64,000 nucleotides of DNA from Raffaelea ambrosiae (lineage: Eukaryota; Ascomycota; Sordariomycetes; Ophiostomatales; Ophiostomataceae): assembly GCA_002778195.1 (NCBI GenBank), contig PCDI01000001.1:1562939-1626938 (forward strand), given 5' to 3'. A model generated the notes under the pieces. The model ran no database searches. It was given only the letters and a program-made list of their open reading frames with translations, and was not told where the DNA came from. Position numbers and translations under genes: made by a program. Positions 49,867 to 59,412 of this stretch are shown here, one piece after another. How positions within the stretch are numbered: position 1 is the first letter of the stretch; every line of letters starts with the position of its first letter.

Positions 49867-50012
49867 TTCCCTTTGCCCTTCCTCCATTGCGACAACATCC
49901 TTTGGGGAAGGCCATAAATCAGCCTTTCTTCTCTTTCTTTATTTTCTTCTTCCCTTTTCTGTTCATGTAATACCCACCCACAGCCACAGACACACACATA
50001 CACACGCCAGTC

Positions 50013-52097
50013 ATGATTCCCATCACACGGGCCGCTACCCTCGTCCTCTTGGGACTCGCGACACTCGTCCCGGCCGGCCTCGCCCGCCCCGACCCGGAAG
50101 CAGCCCTGGACGTGGACGAGATTGCCTATGCCCATCTCGAGGCCCGCCGTGCCGCTCGCGCCGCTGCCCGGCAACAGCTGGACCTAGACGCCCGCGCCCT
50201 CTCGAACAACCCGGACGGCGGCTACACGCCCTCCATTGTCGACTGCCCGTCCACCCGGCCCGCGGCCCGTGCCGCCTCGGAGCTCTCGCCCGACGAGTCC
50301 GACTGGCTCGAGCTGCGCCGCAACAACACCCTGAGCCCGCTGATTGCGTTCCTGGAAGCCGCCAACATCTCCAACTTCAACGCCACCTCGTACATCAACA
50401 GCGCCTCGTCTGCCAATGTCCCCAACATCGGCCTGGCCATCTCCGGCGGCGGCTACCGCGCCCTGCTGAACGGCGCCGGCTTCCTGGCCGCCGCCGACAG
50501 CCGCACCCCCAACCAGACCACCAACGGCAGCATCGCCGGCCTGCTGCAGGCCTCCACGTACCTGGCCGGCCTGTCCGGCGGCGGCTGGCTCGTCGGCTCC
50601 ATCTATGCCAACAACTTTTCCAGCGTGACCGCCCTGCGCGACGGCTACGAGGACTCGGACCTGTGGCGCTTCGACAACAGCATCTTCACGGGGCCCAGCA
50701 GCGACGCCGACGAGAACGGCTCCAACACCACGTCCTCGTCGGACAAGGCCAAGCGAGGCGTCGTCACCACCGTCGAGTACTGGACCGACATCTACGACGA
50801 TGTCGATGACAAGTCCGATGCCGGCTGGTCCACGTCCATCACCGACTACTGGGGCCGCGCTCTGTCGTACCAGCTGATCAACGCCGACGACGGCGGCCCC
50901 GGCTACACCTTTTCGTCCATTGCCCTGACCGACCCGTTCAAGAACGGCGAGGCCCCCTTCCCCATCCTGGTCTCCGACTCGCGCGCCCCCGGCGACACCG
51001 TCATTGCCCTCAACTCCACCGTCTTCGAGTTCAATGCCTTTGAGATGGGCAGCTGGGACCCGACCACGTACGGCTTCGTGCCCACCGAGTACCTGGGCTC
51101 CAATTTTAGCGACGGCCAGGTGTCCAACAGCTCCGGCGGCCGCTGCGTGCGCGGCTTCGACCAGTTCGGCTATGTCATGGGCACGTCGTCGACCCTATTC
51201 AACCAGTTCCTGCTGACCAACCTGAGCGCCGAGACCAGCATCCCGTCGTTTCTCATCACCGCCATTGACAAGGTGCTCGAGGACATTGGCGAAGACAGCA
51301 ACGACATTGCCCAGTATGTGCCGAACCCGTTCCTGCACTACCGGCCCACCAGCAACCCCTCCGCCAACAACACCCAGCTCTCGCTCGTCGACGGCGGCGA
51401 GGACCTGCAGAACATCCCCCTGCACCCGCTGATCCAGCCCTTCCGCGCCGTCGACGTCATCATCGCCGTCGACTCCTCCGCCGACACCGACTATGTCTGG
51501 CCCAACGGCACCGCCCTGCGCGCCTCCTATGACCGCCAGTTCGGCGACATTGCCAACGGAACCCTCTTCCCAGCCGTGCCCGATGCCGAGACCTTTGTCA
51601 ACGAGAAGCTCAACCAGCGCCCAACCTTCTTCGGCTGCGACGCCAGCAACTTCACCCTCTCTGGCAGCCAGACCGTCCCGCCCCTCATCGTCTATCTCGC
51701 CAATGCCCCGTACTCCTTCCTCAGCAACGTCACCACCTTCACCTCCAGTTACGAACTCGACGACCGCAACAGCATGATCGAGAACGGCTTCAACATGGCC
51801 ACCCAGGGCAATGGCACCATCAACTCCGACTGGCCAACCTGCCTCGCCTGCGCCATCCTCAGCCGCAGCTTCACCCGCACCAGCACCACCGTGCCCTCTG
51901 CCTGCAACTCCTGCTTCACCAAGTACTGCTGGAACGGCACCGTCAACTCCACTGACTACGGCGCCTACGAGCCCACCTACCTCATTGATGGCGCAGCCGA
52001 CGCCTCCGAAAATGCCGCAGCGGCCGTCGGCGGTATGTGGTCGCGTACCGTGGCTGTCGCCTCCTTCACCTCGCTGCTGGTCGCTTTGTTCCTGTAA
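50013..52097 (+). CDS. plb1: Lysophospholipase / phospholipase B, secreted, GPI-type
   Basis: Intronless 694-residue enzyme expected to remove fatty acyl chains from (lyso)phospholipids at the cell surface or outside the cell. A signal peptide (about residues 1-24) is followed by the fungal PLB/cPLA2 catalytic domain. SGGGYRA at 144-150 supplies the oxyanion region and Arg149. GLSGGGW at 186-192 carries the nucleophile Ser188. LVDGGEDLQNIPLHPL carries the catalytic Asp460. There are many N-x-S/T sites, and Cys residues near the C-terminus (CLAC ... CNSCFTKYC) should form disulphides. The protein ends in a hydrophobic stretch (SFTSLLVALFL) preceded by small residues, the usual GPI-anchor signal. 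The family usually has GLSGGSW; here the residue before Trp is Gly. The length is normal for fungal PLB1-type enzymes. In pathogens such enzymes aid nutrient uptake and tissue damage, but a housekeeping role is equally possible. Confidence 0.92.
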   Translation: MIPITRAATLVLLGLATLVPAGLARPDPEAALDVDEIAYAHLEARRAARAAARQQLDLDARALSNNPDGGYTPSIVDCPSTRPAARAASELSPDESDWLELRRNNTLSPLIAFLEAANISNFNATSYINSASSANVPNIGLAISGGGYRALLNGAGFLAAADSRTPNQTTNGSIAGLLQASTYLAGLSGGGWLVGSIYANNFSSVTALRDGYEDSDLWRFDNSIFTGPSSDADENGSNTTSSSDKAKRGVVTTVEYWTDIYDDVDDKSDAGWSTSITDYWGRALSYQLINADDGGPGYTFSSIALTDPFKNGEAPFPILVSDSRAPGDTVIALNSTVFEFNAFEMGSWDPTTYGFVPTEYLGSNFSDGQVSNSSGGRCVRGFDQFGYVMGTSSTLFNQFLLTNLSAETSIPSFLITAIDKVLEDIGEDSNDIAQYVPNPFLHYRPTSNPSANNTQLSLVDGGEDLQNIPLHPLIQPFRAVDVIIAVDSSADTDYVWPNGTALRASYDRQFGDIANGTLFPAVPDAETFVNEKLNQRPTFFGCDASNFTLSGSQTVPPLIVYLANAPYSFLSNVTTFTSSYELDDRNSMIENGFNMATQGNGTINSDWPTCLACAILSRSFTRTSTTVPSACNSCFTKYCWNGTVNSTDYGAYEPTYLIDGAADASENAAAAVGGMWSRTVAVASFTSLLVALFL

Positions 52098-53379
52098 TGC
52101 TGAAAACGGACGGATCGCACCAGGTGGATACGCCAACCGTGCCAGGATGTCTAGCAAAATAGCGACCGGACATGCCCCCCCAACCCCAATTCGGGCTGCC
52201 AGGGAACACACCAGTTCTTGTTTCCTCGGGAGGACGCTTGCTCCATCTCTGCACAGACAGACGAAGACAAAAGCCGCGCCGTGCCGCGCCGTGCTGCGCC
52301 GTGCCGCGTACATACGCACTGGAAAAGTGCATAGCAGCCGAGATTGCACCTCGCGGGTGGCTTGCCGAGATCAATGGCTTGCCGAGAGCAAATTATAGAA
52401 TAGAGGGAGTAGGAAGAACTGGAGAAGAACAAACCTGGCTTCATATCATATAGAAGAAAGTAAATAATAAACAAAGAAAGGCGTTCAAATTGAAACGCTG
52501 CTGTTTTCCGTGACAGCTGTGCTGTGCCTGGCAATCCTAGCAGGACCATTCGGAATAAAACAATAGCGTGCTATGTGTGTGCGCCTGTAGACAAGCAATG
52601 ACGGGCATGAACAAAGCGGCTCCCAAAGTAAGATCATCAAGGTTGGCACCTCTCACTGCCTACTGGAGTACAGCCGTTTATTGCCCAACTCTGTTTGCTG
52701 TCTTTTCCGAAGCTGCTTTCCAAGATTATTCCAGGCTGCTTTCAAGGCTGCTTCCAAGAGCATGTGTATCCGCAACTCCCATGGTGCGACAGAAGCAAGG
52801 CGACATAAAAACAATGGTATCAGGGGAGTAGGATACATCCTCCACATCTCATAGTGTATATAAAACCCAAAAAACCCCCCCAAAATCACACACATACACA
52901 CACAAACTAGACCTCCCACTGCCGACGTTACATTTCACAAACATCTTTTTGAGGGACAGGAACGACGCAAAGAAAAGTGATACACAAAGAGACCGAGAAG
53001 GTCAATGCAAATGCTAGCAGGATACAGGCAAAACAAAAAAGGAGAAGAAAAAAGCGATAAAACGTAGCCATAATCATAAGGTCGTCCGACGTCAGATATG
53101 GGACATGAAATCGTAACACTGATTTCATGTAGCAGAAACACAACATTAAATAACAAGAGAAAAGAAATGGCGGCATGTTCTTTCATGAACACAGATTTGT
53201 GTTCTTTTCCCGTCTCGTCTCGCACCAAGGTTTCTTCGGTCCTCGGGAATTTGGGAGTCGACGGAAGCAAGTCATCATCAGGTATCGTAGTTGCGAGGTC
53301 TTCCTGTGGGCTGATGGGTGTGCTTTGAATATTCTGAAAGAAATAAACGGCATTTGAGTTGAGTTTTAGACAGTAGTTG
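52098..53379. other. Convergent intergenic region
   Basis: 1.3 kb between the 3' ends of the phospholipase (+) and the caspase-like gene (-). It contains AATAAA at 52466-52471 and at 52554-52559, a GCCGCGCCGT repeat near 52276-52312, and A/T-rich DNA. No gene is supported. Confidence 0.6.
52466..52471 (+). terminator. Possible polyadenylation signal
   Basis: AATAAA lies about 370 bp after the phospholipase stop codon, with a second copy at 52554-52559. Fungal poly(A) signals are loose, so the call rests on position only. Confidence 0.3.
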
Positions 53380-55364
53380 TTATCGGAATGTATTGCGCAA
53401 GGGTGATTCGCACTTCACATCCCGTACCCCCTCTGGCAAGAGGCGCATCCACTCGAGCCAGCCCGCTTTGTCAACGCCGCTGTCATCTAGTCGAACAGTG
53501 AGGCTGACTTGAGTACCGGGTGCCTGTGGTTCTGGGCTAGCCGGCAATGGCCGTCTACACGGCGCCAGAAAGATGGAAGGTAACCGGGCATTTGCAGACA
53601 TTTGGATATGTAACGGAGACGGGAAACTCGTAACGTATTCCTGCTCCGGATTTCGGTCGTGAATCATACGGGGATATGTCGTCAAAAGTCGGACGTGGAG
53701 TTCGGCAGCCGAGAGTGAAGACAATGGCCCTCTGAACTTTTGGCTGAGCCTGGTTCGAAGTTCTTCGATCAATGCCTGGGTAAAGGCTACCCTTCCAAGC
53801 GTTTTGCTGGATTCCTCGCCGGCTGAAGCTGCTATCAACTCAAAAACACCCTCCTGGCGCGACATTTTGGAGCATGGATAGTAGGCAGTGTCCATCAGAA
53901 CCAGCGTGTCTGAAATGGCGTCTTCGAGAACTTGTTGTATGCCACCCCATCGGATGGCAGGCGCAGGCGTGAATACTCCGGTTGCTGGGCTAGTTGGTAA
54001 AAGAGAGCAAAGTCAATAATAGTTCCTGTCCGTCGCCCCAGGCATAGATCGATTGGATCACCGTCACCACCTACCTTGAAAGAACCATCTCTCGCTCTCC
54101 GTCCAAGTGGCTGCAGCCTGCATAGTAAACAATCTTGAGGGACTCCCGAAGATCCCGGTTGTTGATGAACTGGGTGATTGTCTGAAGAAGCCAACGATAG
54201 GGACTCTGGGCTCCCGCTGGAATATTCACGATTTCGACAACGTAGTTGTACTTCTTTTCCAACAACTCTGCCAGCTCGTTGATTGTGGCACGAACATTGT
54301 CGTCTGGTTCATTGGACCATTGAAGCAGCATGGCGTACACGGAGTCATAGCGACTCCGTGATGAGTTCGCGCTGTTGATGACGTGCGCTGTGGCTATCTG
54401 GAGATCCCCTGATAAGCTCTCAACACCCGGCAAGACGGCAGATGCCAGCTTCTCGAGACTTCGACCTGATGGGAGGGGGGTGCGCAACCTCGTTTCACTT
54501 CCAAAGGACGGACGGCCGGAAGACGGGGGTGGTAGGGGTGCTTGTTGGGACTTGGCGGGTCCTGGGATGTGTGATGGGAGATCTTGCTGGGCAGCAGGCT
54601 GCTGCAGTTGCTGCAGTTGCTGCAGCTGCATTTGTTGTGTCCTATGTGGGGTTGTTGGTGTGGGCGTCGTATCGATGTCCATGTCGTCGTTGGCGAACGA
54701 GCCCGGTGCACCCGATGTTGGACTGATGTGTCGCCCTGCCAGGGGAGCGTAGTCCTGGGTAGGACTGTGATGTTTGTACTTTCTCACAGCATCCTCCCAA
54801 GTCATGTTGTGATGATTTGGATGGCACTGGTGGAGAAGCAAAAGAGCGTGAGTACTGTGTTAAAACCCAACACGCAAAAAAAATGAGAGCATAGAAAACA
54901 AAACATAATCAGACGGCAGCCCCTGTACACAGCTGGGTTGTACTTACGGCTACTCTTCGACGCCGGCAGTCGCTGCACGCACCGAGTTTTCTGATGAGAG
55001 CTGCCTTCTCACGTTGGGAAGCCGACAGAGGCCCGGTTCGGCGGCGGGTGGGCCGCCGAGAGTTTCCCATGTCAGAGCCATCCATGACGGAAAAGATGGC
55101 TTGCGATGCAAACGTAGGCGAGGCAGAGTCAACTCCATACGGATTTTCTCCAGAGGAGTCTACACCAGGGATGTTTGGAGCCCCCGTACTCGCTGTCTTA
55201 GACGCTGACGATATGGTGTCCTTTCTCACCGGTGGGGAGGCAGATGTTGATGGAGTCTGGTGCGGATCCAAATCCGTTGAGCCGGCAGAAAGTGACCGCT
55301 CCGGACCAGGCCTTGGGTCGTCTCTTAGAGGCGGCGCTTCGAGGAGGCTCGGTGCTGGATGCAT
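53380..55364 (-). CDS. Caspase-like protein with N-terminal half zinc cluster; dyad apparently lost
   Basis: Predicted 592-residue protein in three exons: 55364-54948, 54826-54075 and 53989-53380 (introns of 121 and 85 bp). A Ser/Pro-rich, basic N-terminus leads to KLGAC-SDC-RRRRVA-CHPNHH, with C130, C133 and C140 in the C-X2-C-X6-C spacing of half a Zn2Cys6 cluster plus His residues. The first intron falls inside it. A Gln/Pro-rich linker follows. From about residue 290 comes a caspase-like domain of the kind common in Pezizomycotina: LKIVYYAG, then RWGGIQQVLEDAISDTLVLMDTAYYP, then FELIAA and an ALIEELRTRL helix. Active relatives read YYGGH and LLDCC at these sites. Here Cys377 sits at the His position and Ala425 at the expected Cys position, so peptidase activity is doubtful. 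The second intron falls between the two half sites. An in-frame stop lies upstream of the chosen ATG. Function is unknown; a regulatory or scaffold role is inference. Confidence 0.75.
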
Positions 55365-55783
55365 CCTCCGGTCCAGGCTGCTATAGCGTGCTGCTTGATT
55401 GTCTGTTGTTCGGTCGTGCTCCTACTGCATGGTATAGACGTTGTGAGTAAACTGTTCGTCTGTGTGTGTCCTCTCCGTCCCGACGCTCGCAGTGTACCCT
55501 CCTCTCGTCTGGGCAGATTCTCGGCAGATCTCTAGAACGGCCGTCCGCTTGTCCAGTTTTGGCTTGTTGAAAACTTGTTGAAAAGAATCAAAGACGCGGG
55601 ATTCTCCGCCAACAGTGGGCACGAGACAGACGAGTTACACCAGTGCTGATCGTATTCGACGCGCAAATGAAGCAGAAAAGACCTCGAAAGGAAAAGTGCC
55701 CGTGGTTGCTAACCTGGCCAAAACAAACGTCTTGATAAGCGGGAAATGGTCCACCGTCTGGTAAGGCAAAGACGACGTGGAAT

Positions 55784-55820
55784 CTGGCTGGCGGCTGGCG
55801 GCTGGCGGCTGGTGGCTGGC
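55784..55820. repeat. 7-bp tandem repeat GGCTGGC
   Basis: Five copies of a 7-bp CTGGCGG-type unit with one variant (CTGGTGG), in the 5' flank of the caspase-like gene. Confidence 0.85.
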
Positions 55821-56708
55821 TGTGACGAGTCGTAGAAGGCAAGTCGGTGGCGTTATTATGCGAGGATCCAGTTTTGCGAAGTCGTGAATAGCATGGTCCA
55901 GGCGAGCTGGCGAAGGCGGCTAGGAGACAGCAAGGGCAGGGTAAGACAGATCACAGCACAGCGGTGGGCGACGGGGAGAGAAACAGAGGAGGAGCGTGCG
56001 TGTTGGGCTGACGGTGGAACAACGGAGATGGCCCAACTGGTCGAGGATCGGTCGATGCGGGAGGATGCTAGTGAATACTACCGGCTCAATAATAGGTAGA
56101 AAGGGAGCAAATGGGCGTCGCGCATCCGCAGTATAACGGCGTACAGACGACAAAGCCAGTGGGCCAAACAGAGAGGCCCAGAGCACGGAGAGGATGTCTG
56201 TGCCGTGGCAGAAGGGGGTGATTCCCGATTTAGCTGGGGCGAAGAGATGTTCGTTGCAATGTCGACAGCGTGGAACTGCCGTCGTCCTCGGTGTATTGGA
56301 GTAGGAGATAACGAGGGAGACTGAGAGACGGATTGAAGAAGAACGATTAATGCCCAGAGACAAGCAAGAGAAAGAAGGCGGCAGGAGGGGCGCGTTGACG
56401 GGTTGGAGACGTAGCAAAGGCCAGGACAGCAGCGGAAAAATAAATAAAAAAGCAAGGATCCGCACCGTTGAGTCCTGGGGTATGTCGCCGCAAGGGAGTG
56501 GAAGCGGCGGGCGGAAGAGGCGGCCGGTGGGTGTCAAAGGAAAGGGAGGTCCAGCCCTTGGAGCCTTTGAGTGGGAGAATGCGGTGCAGCCGCTGTGGTT
56601 GTGTCCAGAGGCTTGACGGATGCTCCGTGGCGATGCTGCTGACGGAAGGCACGTCTGTGTGGTGTCGAGGAAGCCCGGGGTTGGCTGTCTATTCTCGTCC
56701 ACGCCGGT

Positions 56709-56880
56709 TCAGATAGTCCAGATGAAAGGGGAGAAAGTCCACTCCATGCAGGGAGTCCAGATGGGAGGAAGAGTCCACTCCGGCAAGATGGTCCAGATGG
56801 AAGGGAAGAGCCCACTCAGGCCAGATGGTCCAGATGGAAAGGAAGAGAGTCCACTTCGGCCAGATAGATCCAGATGGAAG
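56709..56880. repeat. Imperfect compound minisatellite with GTCCAGATGGAAGG core
   Basis: Four to five degenerate units of roughly 35-40 bp, each with a core near GTCCAGATGGAAGG and a second block near GTCCACTCCGGCCAGA. The units differ by several bases and small indels, so the array is old. Confidence 0.8.
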
Positions 56881-57604
56881 GAAATAAAGTTGACGCCGGT
56901 CCAACGAGAGAGCCCGGCGAAGCTGGGATGTGGCGAGAGGCTTGCAAGAGGGGAGGGCGTGAAGCGTTACAAGGATTGTGCGCAGGGCCAGGAAGTTCAG
57001 CAGACGCCGTCCGTCACGACGCCAAACAAGGGCCCCATCGAGCCGCCGAAGAGCTGTCGACCTGGGTCTGTGCTGGATGTCGCCCGGGTGGCGATCCTGC
57101 GCGCCTTGGGCTGGTGGGAAGATGGGATGGTGGAAGTGGAGGTGGAGGTGGCCGCTGGTGCAAGCGAGGAGGGCGAGGCCGGTGTTTGCCCCGTCGAGGG
57201 CCTGGAAGAGACGGGCACACGCAGAGACCAGCCGCACAGTCTGGGAGAAGCCCAGGGGATGCGACAGAGACAGCAATGGCAGCCGTGGTCTGTTATATGC
57301 CACACCCGCAGGCAGGAAGACGAATTGGGGGACCGGAAGGGGGGGGGGGGGGGTGGAGGGGGTGAAAGATGGACTGCCAGCGTACAGCTTAGATGGGGGA
57401 ACGAAACGGGGGGGGGGGCAGAGAAACCAAGAAGAAGTACGCCGGCGAGCAGTCCAGAAGGGGAAGGGGGAGGTGGTTTGGCAGTTGTCTGTTATTTGTT
57501 ACTGCTGTTCCTGGGTCGAACAAAGAGGCGTCTGCAGCGGCGGCCAGGCAGGAGAAGGGCCAGAAGGGGGCCTTGGATCTCAGCGAGCCTGCAGCCACGG
57601 CACA

Positions 57605-57650
57605 GACAGGTGCAGACGGGTGCAGATAGGTGCAGATAGGTGAAGAAAAA
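57605..57650. repeat. 10-bp tandem repeat GTGCAGATAG
   Basis: Four tandem copies of a GTGCAGATAG/GTGCAGACGG unit in gene-free DNA. Confidence 0.8.
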
Positions 57651-59291
57651 GGGAAAGGCGCAGGTGTGCTACTTGGCAGCGTCGTGGCCGTGGCCGTGGT
57701 TGTGGTCGTGAGTGTGCTCGAGAGAGTGCTCGCGGGTGTGGTCAGCGTGCTCGTAGTGCATGCTACGGCAGAGACTAGGACGACGAGTGCATAATACGGA
57801 GCAGCGCAGACGAGAGCCGTTCCATGTCGCAGTGAATCGCCGTTGCAGTCGTTGTGGCTGCAGAGTTGCATGCAGTTGCAGCAGGTGTCGTGGCTAGTAC
57901 GAACTAGTCAGCACGTCCACAGGGAACGGCAGCAACGACCGGCTGTAGGGGGCCCAGCAAGGGCAGGAGCGAGCGAGGGCAGGGTGTGTGGAAGGAAGGC
58001 ACGATCCAGGAGGGGCTGCGTTGCCGGCTGCGGGACGCGGAACAGAGCAGGACGGCCAAATTGGAGGGAGGCGCGAGGGGGGGGCACCCGCAGACAATAA
58101 ATAATACAGACTGACACGCAGAACACTGTGCAAAAGAGGAAGGCACGAATGGCGAGGCAGGCTTGGGGGCAGGCACGATGCAAGCTGCAACAGGCAGGAG
58201 CTACTAACTAGAGTATTCTTCGTCTGCTTCTTCTTCTGTCAACTATGGCGAAGGAGAGAGGCCCACGAGCCGCGGCCTGCCAGTTGTGATGGGCTATGTG
58301 TGACTGTGTCATTACATAGTTAGTACATGGCAGTTAACGATCAAGTTAGACGATTCGATCGAGCGGCAGGAACAGCAGCAAAGCTACGAGCCAGCCCACT
58401 AGTTAGTCCGGCAAGAGCGACAGTCAGGAGCAGGCCAGCCCACATCGTGCCTGGAATAGTCGTTGCATGGCGAGAGCCCGGCAGGCAAAAAGACGGTTCA
58501 GGAGCAGCAGCAGCCACGGCAACTACGAGCACATTAAAAAAAGTACAGAAGAGGCCCGAACTCAAAATAGTCCAGGAGAAGAAAAATTTGAGCAGTGTAC
58601 GAGTATGTACTATCGTACTATTATGCATCTTGCAGGAAAGGTCGCTCCATAAGGCTCAAAAGAAAACGACCAAAAATGGGAACTAAACTAGTCCGCTTTT
58701 TTTGGTGCTCCCCTGAGCAAAGAAAATAATAAACGGAGCTAAAATAAAATAAAAGAAAAACTTGTAACGTCCACCGAAAACGACATACACCGTAGTAGTA
58801 TCATAGCATCATGGCGCCAATTTAGCTGCCAGTTTGTTGGACTCTGCCGTCGGTTCTTCTTTGTCCCTCTTCTTTGTCCCTCCCGCTCTTCCCTCTGCCT
58901 CTTTCTCCTTCTCGCCTTCCTAAATTCATTTGTCTTTGCGTCTTCTTGTCTTTTTCACTCTCTCTGTTTACACGTGGCTGAATTGATGCGCTGGTCCCGA
59001 AAAGGGGGGCCGTCAACAACACGGGCCAGGAGCATCAACAGACACGACCAGACAGCCAACTGCGCGACAGATTCTGCAGATTCTGCAAACCGAAGAGGGC
59101 CAGGTGCGGGTCCCGCTGGCCATCGCGTGGCAGCGGCCTCAAAGGGACTCGGCTGCACCCAATTGGCCTCGCCGCGCGCTCAATGGGGCAGGCCGGCGAG
59201 ATGGACTGGACTGGCAGAGATGTGACAGGTCAGGGGGGCGCTCGCCGAGAACGATGTGCGTCGTGTGTGCAAGAGCACAATGCAGAGGCGC

Positions 59292-59412
59292 AAGGACTGT
59301 ACAGGACTGTACAGAACTGTACGCAACTGTACGCAACTGTACGCAACTGTACGCAAGAACTGTACGCAAGAACTGTACGCAAGAACTGTACGCAAGAACG
59401 GTGCGCAAGAAC
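59292..59412. repeat. Minisatellite switching from 10-bp to 13-bp units
   Basis: Tandem ACTGTACGCA units (10 bp, early copies reading ACTGTACAGG) change at about 59358 to a 13-bp unit, AGAACTGTACGCA, that repeats about three more times before decaying. The second period looks like the first plus an AGA insertion that was then amplified. Confidence 0.9.

Larger units (their letters stand above)
45130..50012. other. Divergent intergenic region, BRCT gene to phospholipase gene
   Basis: 4.9 kb between divergent genes. It includes a GT-rich TGTTGTTG patch at about 45415-45490, an AAAATC hexamer repeat, a 31-bp minisatellite, GT runs near 46315-46338, CA runs near 48198-48213, and a markedly pyrimidine-rich last 1.3 kb before the phospholipase start. 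Open frames are repeat-driven, and I find no gene I can defend. Confidence 0.6.

Noticed and set aside
51195..52349. 384-codon minus-strand ORF opposite the phospholipase
   Set aside because: Gly/Val-rich shadow of a clearly identified enzyme.
56620..57643. Plus-strand ORFs of 339 and 221 codons at the right end
   Set aside because: They run through a minisatellite and G-rich DNA, show no domain, and several frames are open at once, as expected of low-complexity DNA.
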